From NCBI GenBank assembly GCA_951217055.1, contig OX578276.1, positions 120,536,979 to 120,600,978 of the forward strand: a stretch of 64,000 bases of DNA, given 5' to 3'. The position numbers and the translations under genes are program-made. Positions 10,301 through 21,935 of the stretch are shown piece by piece. The notes beneath the pieces are model-generated. The model was not told where the DNA came from. It made no database searches and saw nothing but the letters and a program-made list of their open reading frames with translations. This DNA is from Gerris lacustris. Taxonomy: Eukaryota > Arthropoda > Insecta > Hemiptera > Gerridae. Each line of letters starts with the position of its first letter. The first letter of the stretch is position 1.

Positions 10301-13300
10301 TATTAAAATTAAAGCTATATTTCTCACCTAAATCTTTCTAATTCTAAATCCAAAAGACATTTACTTTAACCAGCAGTTTTATTGGAAGCCTCCCATTAGG
10401 CATATCAACAATTTTTTTGATATAATTAATTTTTTGGTGCATAAAAAATATAAACAGAGGATCTCTGCCAGTTTCAAGAAGTTATAAATAGCTAGCCTTA
10501 TTTCTGGGTAACCAAAACATTTTTTTTTTTTTTTTTTTTTTTTCAAAAAAAGGAGTACTGTAATTTTTCTAGTCTCATATTTTTTTCCTCCCGATAGGAG
10601 CGGTAGGAAAAAATTAGCATGTGCAATAGGAAAAAATATGCATGTGCAATAGGAGCGGCGTATCCCACAATGGACCGGGCAACTGTATCAAAGACCTTAT
10701 ACATATTTAAATTTTATAGATAATAAATAAATATCCCTATGTGAAACAATTTTTTCCTATGTGGTATTTAAACCGAATTTCTTTTTCAAAAGTTTTTCTT
10801 TGAAATGCTGCTCAATTTTGATTGATTTTGAAGTTAGAGTGGTGCCTAAAATATTTAAAAAAATTTTCAACTGATATTGGTATTTTTCGAAGAACTATTT
10901 TTTGCCTGCCGCTAATTTTCCACCATTTATGAAAACAACGATTTCAGACTTTTGGATTCCAATCTTTATATATTTTTTAAGTCTGTTTATCATAAGTTGA
11001 AGCGTATTTGGATTATTTTATAGAACAACTAAGTCATCGATAAGTGATTGTATATAAATAACACTAATTATCAAAACACTCTACTGAAACTGAAGTGAAA
11101 ACTAACTGAACACTAACTAGACAGTTAGCTTCAATAAACTCACTAGAAGACACATTTTATCTAGAGGAAATAAAGTCTACTAGGTACCTACTAAAGTAAA
11201 TTGTTTTTTAAAGAAATGTATTAAAATAAATGACAATCATCTAAGAAAAAGTGATTTCACGAAACAAAATAAATAGCAAATAGTACTAAGAATTTTTTAT
11301 GAAATTCAGGAAATTATTACAAGCTTGATTATGACCCAAGAAGGGGTTGAATTATTGTAAAATTTTGAATTAAAGAATGAGAGCGACAAGGTTCTGTTAC
11401 GTATGTCCCTATCAGACTATTGAAAGAAATTTAAATATCAAACTAAGTGAATTATCTTCTCTTTAATTCTACGTTTGATTTATTTCATAAAATAAGTTTA
11501 TTTGATTTAGGTTACAAAATAAAATCATTTAAAGAAGGACCAGTTAAATTGCATACAGGTTTGAAATAAATAAATGATAAAGAACTTAAAATAACATACT
11601 AGCTAGTAGCATTACAACCAAACAGTAAAAGACCAACAAATTGTAACCCTGGTTATAGATTGCTTTGCACCTCGTGAAAAAATTATAGAATTTAATAATT
11701 AATAAAAATTAAAGTCGAAAAGGAATTATTTGTATTGTATATTTTAATAAAAAAACAAAAATAATTAAATGTAACCTCAAAAACACGAAACAACTAACAA
11801 ATGGAAAACATTGTAAGAAGTAATTATGAATGCGTATATGAGAAAGTTTAGTACGACTTGTGTAAGCCTGTTATGATTCCTTTCTTCATAATTAGTTAAA
11901 AGAGTTAATCTTGGTTTTACCAATTGATTATTGGTAAATAAAAATTAATAATTTTTTATCTAGTTATCCCGTACTAACATCAGTTAGACAATTCAACTTT
12001 TAATTGATGATATTGTTTTGATACAGAGTTATATTAATTGGTTCATTATATGGCATTGCTTTCTAAGTTTCAAATGAAATCCTAATCTAATTAGTTATAA
12101 TGTGAGCCATAATGCACGCAAGTTATTGTTCAAGGACGCTTCATTGTTCTCAAACCCATTAAGCATATTATGAGAAGTACTAAGCATATAAATTAAACTC
12201 TATTATATCACAATCTTTAAAGCTTAACCCTAATTAACACTATTAAATTAGTTGAAATAACAGGTACATCTCTCATTATCAGGTTTACAACTTGTTGAAC
12301 CAAATCCCTATTCGCGGGTGCTTTTAGGAGGAACTGGAGTGGTTGGCTACACGTCTAAGCAGTCTATGCGGCTAAACAGCTAAGAATCGAGCTTATAGAC
12401 AAGTCTACGATTAAATATAATTTTAGTTCCTTTCTAGCTGATTTTTAAGCAATTCTAAGAAGAGGATTAAGTGATAAATCAATTAATAATTCTACTAATA
12501 TACTTCATAAAAGTCAAAAGCAACTATGTCTATTTTATTTCCCTCTTTATTTAGTCAGAACAGCAAATAAAATTATTTAATTTTGTATCATAATGTGTAT
12601 GCTTAATTATTTTATTTTCTATTATTAATATTATTTTATTTATTTTTATACATATGTTTCATTTTTAAATTATTACAAAATTTAAAAGTATAATAATTTA
12701 CTGATGTCACTTCAGATAAATTATTACCATATAAAATTTCATATTTATTATTTTATTATGTTATGTTAAACGTCAATATTGTATTAATTAGTATTTAATA
12801 TTGTTTGCAAGTAAAGGAATGATGAAGAACTGAGTGGAGGAGAACTTATTCTAGGAGGTTGGGATACTTCTAAATTCCAACTTAATACAGTTAACACTGT
12901 GCCAGTTACTAAACCTGTTTACTGGCAAGTAGCGATGAGCGGGTAAGCCCCTTCTAGTTATAGTGCTATATATATTTTCATGTTCAGTAATTGATCGTGG
13001 AAATTCATAATTTTATATTTCTTCATTGACCATATTGCAAAACTAGCTCACATTAAAAACTTTAATGTATGAATACATTTAAGTTTTACCTCGTTGAACG
13101 ATGGGTATGGCAATTAAGCCATGGAACCGAAATTTTAATTAATTTCACTATAATAAGAATAAATATATTTTTATTTTCATAAATATTTATGTATTGTATC
13201 GATGATATAATCTTTTGTCACAGGGTAGCTGTAGGCGAAGAAGGACAAGTTTACTGTTCAGAGAAATGTGAAGTTGTTTTTGACACAGGCTCATCTCTTA

Positions 13301-16080
13301 TCATGGGACCAGCTGATCAGTTAAAGCAGATTTATGGAGAATTATCTGTTAATATATACGAAGAAGATGGACTAGCAATGGTTTGTTTGCTCTTATTATG
13401 AACCGTTTTCTATAACTATCTAGCAATCTCTACTCTCTATCTAAATATTAATTATTACCATTTATTTGCTATTAGTGCGATATTTACACGAAAAATTTAT
13501 TCTTCACTTTTCTTTATTTTATTTCAACCATTTCAGCTGTAGATTTCGCTCTCTAAACTTACCTAGTTAATTTCATAGTTATATTTGCCTTTGCCTAAGG
13601 TTGCACTTATATATTTTAACGAAGGTAATTGATTGAGAATAATTATTAATAAACTCAAATTTGGGTGTTAGATAACTTGATGAACTTCAGTTAAAAAAAG
13701 CCTTACAATAATACAAAAGAAAACAACGACATACTTCATTTTAGTCACTTTAAGTAAAGAAGGAGGCAGAATAAATAATCTTCTACTCTAATCAGTTAAT
13801 AGTTTTTTTTTGGTCCACTCCAAGTTTTCTCTGCTTTCTTGATATCCTCAAAGGAAGCATTATTAGAATCTTATAAAATGTTAACTTCTATCTTTTTTTT
13901 TAGTAAAATACAATTTTATTTTTCCATCCTGGTATAAAATTGCATGGGGGGATGGTATCGTGATAAAATTGTCCTTCCATCCTAAACAACCTTGTCAACT
14001 TCTTCTTAGCGCACTCAAAATTAAAAATCCATTTGTTCAAAGAGTAACAGATTATCATGCTGATAAATCCAACTGTGATGTTCTAGATTATTTTATTCTT
14101 CTGGTTAACTCATATCAGTAATGTAATAATAATTGATAATGTGATATAAAAAAAAATAGACTGCCAATTAGTGTGGTACTTTATTGTTATATTGTTTATT
14201 GTGTAAAAACTATTAATATAGTTTTAGCGATCTTTAACACTTCATAGCGGTGTCGCTGTTGGTTTTACAAAAAAAACTTTTTGAAGAAAATGTTTGTCTC
14301 ATTGAATAGATAAAGTTCGATTTTTTCCCGACCTAAAATTCCAATTTTAAATTTTAAATCGTTGCGTTAAGGGCGTTGCGCGTGAACGCTTAGACGGATA
14401 ACGTTGTCCAACAAACTCATCCTAGGCATTGGTGTACTAAACATGTCTACTAAATTTCATCAAAATCGGTTGAAATTTAATCAAGTTATCGTCCGACGTT
14501 TCAGGATTCGCGGACACACAGACCGACAGACAGACATGAGACCAAAATGTTCCCTGATGTCTGAAACGGATTTCTGTCTTGGAATTTTTAAAATCGGAGA
14601 CACAAAATGTTTTTGTTCTCAAAAGTGACCACAATGCTTCCTTTACCATCGGTAAGCTCGGAAGTAACAAACAAAAAAACTTTATATTCTAACTTATCTT
14701 ATTCTAAGGAAAAAATCAAATGAACCTTTATAGCTCTCTCAACATTATTAACTTTTTACTTTGTAAGAAAATAGTATTTCAATAAGAATTTATAGAATGA
14801 GTAGAATAAACAGGTGAACTCTAATATTAAATCTTGGTCTTTAATTAACTTCTTTTTATAAGTGAACATAAAAGTATGTTAGTGTAAGAAGTGCTTTTCT
14901 TAACTTTAAGAATATGCCCCCTAAAAAACACACACACGCACACGCGCGCAAGCGCGCACACACACCCACACATATATATCTTTACGAGCATTGTTTGGCA
15001 TTACGTCGACAGGATTTGTGTATACACACTAAGGCCTTCCGCACAAGGGGTGATAGGCAAGCGATACAACAGCAATGCAACAGCGATACGACATCGCTAC
15101 CATGTTGCATCCTAGTTAAAGGAGTGGGGACCCACCAACGGAGCGATAGGAGGCAATCAGTAGGCGATACACTCGGCGGGTGCAATACATGCAACACGTG
15201 CGACCTGCAAGGAAGCAACCTCAAAGCGATATTGCAAGTGTTGCATTTGTTATATGATTTTACCCTCACGGAGTATTCCAGAAGTAATGTGACTGCGATA
15301 ATCCGTTTCTGTTTTGTTTTGTATTATTTTATAAAACAAATACATAAATGAATGGAAGCATCATTATATTTAATTTTACGACTAAAATTTAAATAAATTA
15401 ACTTTAATAATGCCGATTAGTATTTAATTGAAAAAATTACTAAAAAGGGAAAACAAAGTTAAAGAAATATGGGTTTAGCTTGTAATGAAATAAAACTAAT
15501 ATAAAAACAAATAAATACATTTATTTTTATCATTAATATAAAATACATATATACGAGTATAGATGACTACATTTTCCTTTATTTATTTGATTTTTTTTTT
15601 CGATTCTGTATTTTTCCTATTAAATAAATAAAAATGGGCACTTCTTTAAAATGTTACTCCCATTATAAGAAAATAGAAGGGAGTAACAATCTAAAGAAGG
15701 TGACCGAATGTTCTTCTTTAGACTGTTATTTCCCTTATACAAACAAAATTGTGATAGGACCAATCATTCATTTTTTCGACAAAATTATTAATATTCTCCT
15801 CAAAGATTACTGCAATCATTAGATTTCGTATTTTTTATAATCTATTTAAACTTATAACTAATAATTATATAATAACACATTGAAAATTAATAAAATTAAC
15901 AGTTTCAGGTATGATTTGACAACAAAATATCGCCCCGTGTGCGGATGCCCTGTTTTTATATCGGCGATATCGGCAATATCGGCAATATCGTATTGCTGTA
16001 GTATCGCTTGCCTATCGCCCCGTGTGCGGACTGCCTAAGTAGAAGCGCCAGACATATCGCACCTCGTTCACACATACACA

Positions 16081-16137
<57 letters not shown>

Positions 16138-16161
16138 GTCGCCCTTGGTGTCTCTCGCAAA

Positions 16162-16242
<81 letters not shown>

Positions 16243-18201
16243 ATATCTTGTATCATATCAATCGGTGATGGCCCACTTTGGCTCTTAACTCCTCAATTAT
16301 GATAAATAATTATTATTTCTAATACATTCTAATAATTATAATAAAGGCATCAAACAATTTCCATTACATCTCTATCTATGAGTATGATCTAAAAGCATAA
16401 GGCTATTTAATTAAAAAAAGTTAAATACAAAAGTAAATTATATCTCTTCATGTAGACACCTTCTATATTCACAATAGGAGTCTACAATCCATGCCAACAT
16501 TCAAACAACTCTGAAAGGTCTTGTTTTTAAAACACCCACTAACAAAATGCCACTCCTTAACATTGTGAAAAAATTAGTATTGAAATGTATGAATTTATCC
16601 AATAAGATATTGCTGAAGGATTGAATGCTTAATTATTTAACTTTAACTTCTATTTGTATTGTAGGTAAACTGTGAAGAAGTGGTTCTTTTTCCAGACATT
16701 GTGTTTTTTATTCATGGTCAGAAATACAAACTGACATCAAATGATTACATACTCAGGGTGAGTTTATCTTTAAGTGATATTATTTCCTTGTTTGTAATAC
16801 TAGACTGCATCTGTTAACTTATAACTCCTATTATATAAAGGAACTTCTTTACTAACTAAATTACATTATTTTTTCAAGTGACACAAATTTAGTTTGCATC
16901 TATACATATATAATTTATAATTAAATTTATTTTTAGGTTTACATTAGGTTTGTTCCAACCACACATCAAACTAGTTTGAAACTGTCCGACGCATGCGCAT
17001 TAGGAACAGGGCGTTCCAACGAAGCTCAAACTCAAACACTGACTGACTCTGACTGTTAGTCGGCTGTTCCAACCACGGATTGGTTTGGAACCAGTCAGAG
17101 CAGTCAGCGATCGGCGGCAGGGACTTGTAGTTTGAGTTTGGGTGAACAGGAACGTAAGCTTCCGTTCTTCATTGTTTTTGTTTTGACTTCGCTCACCTAT
17201 TATTCTCCTTTCTTGCTATTTAACTGTTCTTTTTAAAATCTTTTTGTACAAATGCGATGATGAATTTTTGTGCATATAATGACATTTTCTAGATATTTCT
17301 GAAAAAAAATAAAGATTGGACCTATTTTCCAAGATGGACTTTTGATACTTCTTCCATTTTCAAACAAATATCGAAAGAATCCAATTTATTTCCGCAATAT
17401 TTCTTTCTTTAACTGGACTAAGATTAATATTTGTTTTTTAAAACGAAAGAGCATTTAGGATTATATCAATAAAAATACGTGTGTGGTGTGCCATAAGTCT
17501 ACTAAAACTGGCTCACCACAGTAAGCCCGAAAATTGTGGATTGCGTAAATCGAAATGAAATCGTGAATTCATGTATTAAATAAACATTTCTAGTGTGCTG
17601 TGCATGTGTTTTCATCATATCCTCTATGAGTATGTAGGTTTTACTTCTCGAACTTTCGAGCATAATTAGCATGAGAAAAAGAAATTTTTGTGGTGTCCCC
17701 CCCCCCCCCTTGCTGTTCGAGCCCCTAGGCGGCCGCCTTGGCCTAAATCAGGCCCTGATTTAAGCGACTGGTACTTCTTTATCAACTATTGACTCATCCA
17801 TATCTTTAATATTAATAAGTTCAGGTATTTTTGATAGCACAGGAACGCAAAATCACATAAACGATAATCTCAACGATAATCTCGGACTAATTCGAAACTG
17901 ATTCGGAACTGGTGGTTGGAACAAACCTATTATTACTTCTACTCTTTTTGACTGTGGCTCCTTTTTAAATCTGGGATTTTAGTTTTATTACATTCTATTT
18001 TTCTAAACTCTATTAATATAAAATTATTCTTTGCAGGATGAGTCTGGGTTTAATGAAGTATGCGTTATAGGTATGGGTGGTCTATCAGAAAAGCAGACTA
18101 ATTTGTGGATCCTTGGTGATGTATTCTTAAGGAAATATTATTCCATTTTTGATTTAGAAAATAAAACAGTGTCTCTTGCTCACTTAGCTTCCAATATGTA
18201 A
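7268..18201 (+). CDS. cathepsin D-like aspartic protease, 3' six exons
   Basis: Six exons (7268-7390, 8209-8398, 12817-12942, 13224-13380, 16665-16757, 18037-18201) join in consistent phase into 283 codons plus TAA. The order matches family A1 peptidases: YDSGLSSTY with the flap strand; DGILGLG; GGELILGG; YWQV; CSEKC then VFDTGSS (second catalytic Asp, codon 13282-13284); VNCEEV pairing with VCVIGM; WILGDVFLRKYYSIFD. The expected role is an acid endopeptidase of lysosomes or, as in many plant-feeding bugs, the gut lumen. The signal peptide, propeptide and first DTG are not in the window, so the gene is 5'-incomplete here. The flap reads YLKGS where the family has YGTGS. Introns are 281 bp to 4.4 kb and full of repeats. 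The frame itself has no stop or shift. Confidence 0.92.
7619..7999. mobile_element. 381-bp MITE with ~44-bp TIRs
   Basis: ATTTTCAAGCACCCTTAAGA at the left end and its complement at the right end (TCTTAAGGGTGCTTGAAAAT, ending 7999). The arms continue inward through ATCTTAATATTTCGG with two mismatches. It has no coding region and lies in the intron between exons a and b. A target duplication is not clear. Confidence 0.7.
8209..8398 (+). CDS. protease exon b (DGILGLG)
   Basis: Acceptor TTGCAG ends at 8208 and donor GTAAAT is at 8399. It encodes the N-lobe segment with FDGILGLG and the interdomain stretch ending SILLN. It ends with two bases of an Arg codon. Confidence 0.9.
8399..9388. other. 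intron sequence, no feature
   Basis: AT-rich intron with no repeat class or exon recognised. Confidence 0.5.
9389..9808 (+). repeat. three tandem ~145-bp units
   Basis: Units start at about 9389, 9534 and 9682 with TTGGTTTCTGTA. Each contains ATCTATGTGCAAAATTTG, GAAGATT-AATGAC, TTCAAAATTGGGG and CGATGAAACTTA-type sequence. Units are separated by T-runs of growing length. The array is intronic in the protease gene. Confidence 0.85.
10023..11060 (-). pseudogene. LINE reverse transcriptase C-terminal remnant
   Basis: On the minus strand, 11060-10700 reads as broken RT: IDDLVVL (decayed YxDD box), NPNTLQLMINRLKKY, KSEIVVF, NGGKLAAGKK and LGTTLTSK. Downstream, 10235-10023 is an uninterrupted 70-codon frame with LQQILSFC and LLNGADWTNFASFI, typical of the segment after the RT in CR1/jockey-type elements. 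Stops and shifts separate the parts. It is intronic and antisense to the protease gene. Confidence 0.65.
11061..12816. other. intron sequence, no feature
   Basis: About 1.7 kb of AT-rich intron. No exon, repeat class or RNA gene recognised. Confidence 0.5.
12817..12942 (+). CDS. protease exon c (GGELILGG)
   Basis: Acceptor AAAG ends at 12816. The nearer AG at 12810-12811 would put TAA in frame. Donor GTAAGC is at 12943. It encodes NDEELSGGELILGGWD and ends at YWQVAMSG. Confidence 0.87.
13224..13380 (+). CDS. protease exon d (second DTG)
   Basis: Acceptor TCACAG ends at 13223 and donor GTTTGT is at 13381. It holds the CSEKC disulfide pair and VFDTGSSLIMGP, the C-lobe catalytic loop. Confidence 0.92.
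14155..14665 (-). repeat. ~600-bp family, minus copy
   Basis: GACTGCCAATTAGTGTGG at the left, then complements of the CCGACAGACAGACATGAGAC and CTGAAACGGATTTCTGTCTT segments, ending GGTAAGCTCGGAAG. Inside the fourth protease intron of this window (after exon d). Confidence 0.7.
15029..16041. mobile_element. GCGATA-rich foldback element
   Basis: Left arm (15029-15074) has CCGCACAAGGGG then GATAGGCAAGCGATACAACA. Right arm (15988-16041) is its complement: GTATCGCTTGCCTATCGCCC, then CGTGTGCGGACTGCCTAAG. The interior repeats GCGATA/ATCGGC motifs and holds a nested small foldback repeat (15645-15735). No coding region; intronic. Confidence 0.65.
15645..15735. repeat. small GGGAGTAACA foldback repeat, copy 1
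   Basis: GGGAGTAACAATCTAAAGAA and, inverted, TTCTTTAGACTGTTATTTCC. The same paired motifs recur at 45165-45385 and 46500-46600. Confidence 0.6.
16070..16233. repeat. (CA)n and (TA)n microsatellites
   Basis: (CA)n to about 16130, a 35-bp spacer, then (TA)n from 16166. Reading frames across these are repeat artefacts. Confidence 0.95.
16665..16757 (+). CDS. protease exon e
   Basis: Acceptor TTGTAG ends at 16664 and donor GTGAGT is at 16758. It encodes VNCEEVVLFPDIVF through YKLTSNDYILR, the C-lobe strand with one half of the last disulfide. Confidence 0.9.
16946..17929. mobile_element. AGGTTTGTTCCAACCAC-ended element
   Basis: 17-bp terminal inverted repeat AGGTTTGTTCCAACCAC at 16946 and its complement ending at 17929. 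Inside the left end are CAAACTCAAACACTGACTGA and TTCCAACCACGGATTGG, a second inner repeat of the end motif. ATT flanks both ends, a possible 3-bp duplication as in Harbinger-type elements. No transposase is recognisable. It lies in the last intron of the protease. A related end is at 42506. Confidence 0.65.
18037..18201 (+). CDS. protease terminal exon
   Basis: Acceptor TTTGCAG ends at 18036. It encodes VCVIGMGG, WILGDVFLRKYYSIFD and a hydrophobic tail, then TAA at 18199-18201. Confidence 0.92.
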   Translation, partial: DESGFNEVCVIGMGGLSEKQTNLWILGDVFLRKYYSIFDLENKTVSLAHLASNM

Positions 18202-18203
18202 TT

Positions 18204-18209
18204 AATAAA
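18204..18209 (+). promoter_or_regulatory. candidate poly(A) signal
   Basis: AATAAA only two bases after the protease stop codon, followed by a T-rich stretch. If it is used, the 3' UTR is extremely short; other A-rich sites lie further downstream. Confidence 0.5.
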
Positions 18210-19309
18210 AACTTATTCTTAATTTTGTTTTATTATTATTATTATTTCCAATACAAAACTGGTCAGAGTATTCCGCCTGAATCAATGTCAAAACACCGAC
18301 ATATATTGTATGCAATGATGAAAAAATTCTCAATTTCTAATGAGAACTGTATATCTTATCACTTTTATACTTCTGTATGTTGTATAAAAAGGTTTATATA
18401 AAAGTGTATATTTGAGCAGCTTAATGTGGTGGGATCTCTATATCTGAACATTGTATCTTTATTTGAACAAATTTACTCGATTTTTCTCACACTCATATCT
18501 CTAATTCCTCATAAGATGGGTTTTTGTAATTTAATATATAGTATAAGATTCAGCAGCTAGCTTAGGACACAGTAAAAAATTGCCCTTAATATTTAAGCCT
18601 TTTCAGAAGGAGATTTTCAAAGTTGACCTTTCTGTTACTAACTCACTGACTCACTCAACATTAAATTTATAATCAATTCCAGAAAAGCCTGAAACTTAAA
18701 ATGTCGCACACTTGTAGCCACAGCCATTTAACTGTCGGGAAAACTCCTAAAAAATTGTAATTTTTCAGTTAAATAAAGAGCCAAGATCCAGACCCTCTCT
18801 CAGAAAAGTTAGCCTATCAAAGTAGTGATATCTATACATTGTGACTAAGTCTGTTTTATGCCTTATTCAGAAAGTGGCCAAGTTAAGAGCTTGGTAGGTT
18901 GATTTTTTTGGGTGGGGGTCTGAAACGTGGCCCTTTTTTCACGGTAAGCTTTTTGTTGTCATTGTATTTAATTAGACTGACCTCACACAGAGTAAAACGA
19001 CGAAAGCAAATATATATATTTTTTTAATTTTAGAGTAACTTATTTTAAAACAATTCTTTTCCTAGATACCTTCGGAGAAGGTGAGGAAAAATACATGGTA
19101 AATAAAAGAATAAATGATAAGGGGTACTCACGATCTTTAGGTTAACGTGCTAAACTGTGTTGTCATTTAAGTTGGTTAAATGATCCTTCACTTTTAACAA
19201 GTAACTAGTAAATCCCTTTAACATATTATAGCTTTGAGTGAGTTAATTGAAGTTTTACAGATGTTAAATTGGGTTGTGATCATGGAGGTAGGAAAATAGG
19301 TGAGGTCTT
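18210..19309. other. 3' flank of protease, no feature
   Basis: A short (ATT)n follows the protease. The rest is unassigned AT-rich DNA. Confidence 0.5.
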
Positions 19310-19426
19310 CACTTTATCGCACGATTAGCGTGTTTGTTTACATTTAACAAAAATAATTTGCTGTTTGTTTAATTAAAGTAACTGTTTTTTCTGTGTTTAT
19401 TATTGAAATCCAACAATAGTAGAAAA

Positions 19427-19558
19427 AGTACGGTACGCATCTCTCTCGAAAACTGTATTTTGCTTTGCTCGTGTGGTTTTACTACCCTTGCTGTCGCTCG
19501 GGTGCAACCTCCACACTCGCATGCAAAATGCTACTTTCCGCACTAGACGCGTAATGTA
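19427..19558. repeat. 132-bp nested imperfect palindrome, copy 1
   Basis: Outer arms AGTACGGTACGC / GCGTAATGTA, middle arms TTTTGC-TGCTCGTGTGG / CCACACTCGCATGCAAAA, core CCCTTGCTGTCGCTCGGG. A second copy is at 40744-40877. Confidence 0.75.
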
Positions 19559-20325
19559 TAATATTTTATGATTTATATTTCTAATTTATAATCTATCAAA
19601 TGCAAGTGCAAGCCACTGAAAACGCCACCTGCTTAACTTATAACTCGTCTTCAGGTCAAGGGCCCTCACAATCTTCAATTTCTAACATTTAACTTGTTAA
19701 ACTAAGATCCTCAATACCTGTAAAATTATTTTACCTCCAGCGGGGAGAAAAAGTGAACTTTCCTCCCTAGTTTACAGGGAGAGAAGTTTCTCATTGCACC
19801 CGGTCGGGTTAAACAGGGAGTAATGAAAAAATAAGGGAATCATGAACTTTCATGATTCCCTCCAGTGTTGCCCTAGATAAAGTACAAGTAGATAAGGTTG
19901 GTACTAATACACATTTCATTTACTACCTTTGTTTAATGTCGAAATCTATAATGTCATCTTCACACATGTCATGTAACCTCCACAACAGTTGCCATAGTGA
20001 TTCATCAGTAAAAGAAACAAACAAGTTAAAAGTGGAAAATATAATTTCTAAATGTAGATTAACTAATCCATATATAAATATATCAGTTGTCAATACCATT
20101 CAATACACGACTCAGCTTCCAGCTGATTCCCCCATTTAATTTTAGCATTGAAATTCAAATAATTATTATCTATAATTTAATTTTAACGTGATTGAACGTA
20201 TTTAGAGAATTGTTAATATCATATCTAACAATATTTTTTTGAAAATAAATATAAACCTATGTATTTTTTGTTGAATAATGTAATTTACAATTAAAATCTT
20301 TCCATATTTTTTTCTCCCTTCTGGA

Positions 20326-20488
20326 GGTAAAATCTTGTATGTACCTTGGGAGTAAAAATCACTTGCACCCTCGCGATAATTAACTCCCTTGACTCCGGCT
20401 CGGGAGTGAACGTTATGGTTCCCTCGGCTTCGCCTCAGGAACCAACTTCATCGCTCAGGGTGCAGTCACTTACTTTCCTCCCTTGGTG
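20326..20488. repeat. nested-hairpin block
   Basis: Successive pairings: GGGAG...CACTTGCACCC with GGGTGCAGTCACTTACTTTC; TTAACTCCC with GGGAGTGAA; GGTTCCCTCGG with CCTCAGGAACC around a CTTCG turn. An inverted copy is at 38605-38800. Confidence 0.7.
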
Positions 20489-21204
20489 CGTAAATAACAA
20501 TTAAATATCTAAAACACATGAAAGCATTAATTATATATTTATGATAGGTGTATATTATATTTATTCAAAAAGACATAAAGTATAATCAATTCGTAGAAAA
20601 CCTTGGTTGATAGAAATATTTTGCTATGAATAAAGTTTTATAACTACTCTTATTTTAATCCTTTAGTGCGACACGTTTTTTTTAATTAGTTTTAACTAAA
20701 TCTCTTTCTTTGTTAAGGAAATTTGAAAATATTTAATTGGTGACTACAAGTTGTTTTATGTTCCAATGTTATATTTCAATTATTCTAAGATTTTTGTTTT
20801 AATAAATTAACGTAAAGTTAAATTAATGTTGCATTCTTAGTTTGATAGTAATCCACTAATCTCCATATCCACTAATTACTTTAAGTTATTTCTATATTAG
20901 TAATGATAGCTGTTGTTGTATCAACTCAGTTCCTAATACAAAACAACATTTTATAGATTTCTTATCCAAGTAAGTTTGCCAAATGTTTTAGACGTCTTGT
21001 AGGATTTGTATAAGGTCTTCCTCATATCCTTGTTTTCATTAATGAATATTTCATTGGTGAAATCACATATTATTTATTAATTTTTAAATTTTCGTGACCA
21101 AAGTTATCTATCAAGATTAATACACCCTCAAATGATTAAACATTATGATCCACAAGTTAATACTAGTTGTCACCAAAGTGACAACAACAACAATACAACA
21201 ACAA

Positions 21205-21935
21205 TTTTTAGGGTCCGTAGGCAAAACCAAGGACCCTTATATTTTCCTGCGTGTGTCTGTCTGTCCGTCCTGTCACATGCTCTCACGGCTACACCTTTCG
21301 TCCGATCACTTTGAAATTTGGCATGTACGTGTCTTGTACCTACCCACATATTTTAAAAATATAGCGACTTAAAAAAAATATTTTTACAAAAAAATTAGGG
21401 TAAATAAACTTAAGGGTTAAAAATTTTACATTTTTTTTTGACAACATGAGGGGTATCATATGAAAGGGTACGTCGAGCTGGTTACAAAAATATATAATTC
21501 TTTGGTTATAACTTTGATAGGGCGAGCGTAGGCAAGTTTGAAGTGGGTATGAAACGTGTCCCCCTCTTCTATCTCGCTTATGTGAAGTGCAAAATATCTG
21601 AAAAAATTCCTGAACATTCTTCGACCAAAAGTAAAGATACCACTTTTTGGAAATTTCGAAAAAAATATTATTTTATTTTTTATTGACAAAATACGTTTTT
21701 TTAAAATTATGTTCTTTTCGATGTATTTATATGGTTGTAGTCCGGTTGAGTGGCAAAAAAATACTTTATCGGAAGTTTGTTTATGTGTTTTGAGAATATC
21801 AGACCTATAGGATAGTTCAAAGTAAGCTTTTTAGCATTTTGAAAAACACCATCAATAGGGTACTACTTAAACTATACAGTGTGGCCTACGGACCCTCGCT
21901 GTGTGCTGAGCAGCACACACTTGACCTGTTCATTC
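21205..21935. mobile_element. GGGTCCGTAGGC element, copy 1
   Basis: 13-bp ends AGGGTCCGTAGGC (21210) and GCCTACGGACCCT (to 21896). Homology with the second copy continues to about 21930 through a hairpin (TGTGCTGAGCAGCACA) and CTTGACCTGTT. The interior has TGTCTGTCTGTCCGTC and a TATCATATGAAAGGGTACGT block. No coding region. An inverted copy lies at 53349-54077. Confidence 0.75.

Larger units (their letters stand above)
19310..20490. repeat. palindrome-module repeat region I
   Basis: A segment related to 40470-40880 (TAGCGTGTTTGTTTACATTT, TAAAGTAACTG), then the 19427-19558 palindrome, hairpin-rich blocks near 19740-19830 and a CAGTGTTGCC end at 19862. A weak 95-codon frame (19852-20139) ends KCRLTNP...DSPI, resembling a KHRLNNP segment at 39990. 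A block of nested hairpins (20326-20488) closes it. Probably fragments of one transposon family; no transposase could be identified. Confidence 0.55.

Noticed and set aside
14891..15351. 145-codon and 95-codon frames
   Set aside because: They run through CA repeats and the GCGATA foldback arm; frames on both strands are equally long, as expected of a repeat.
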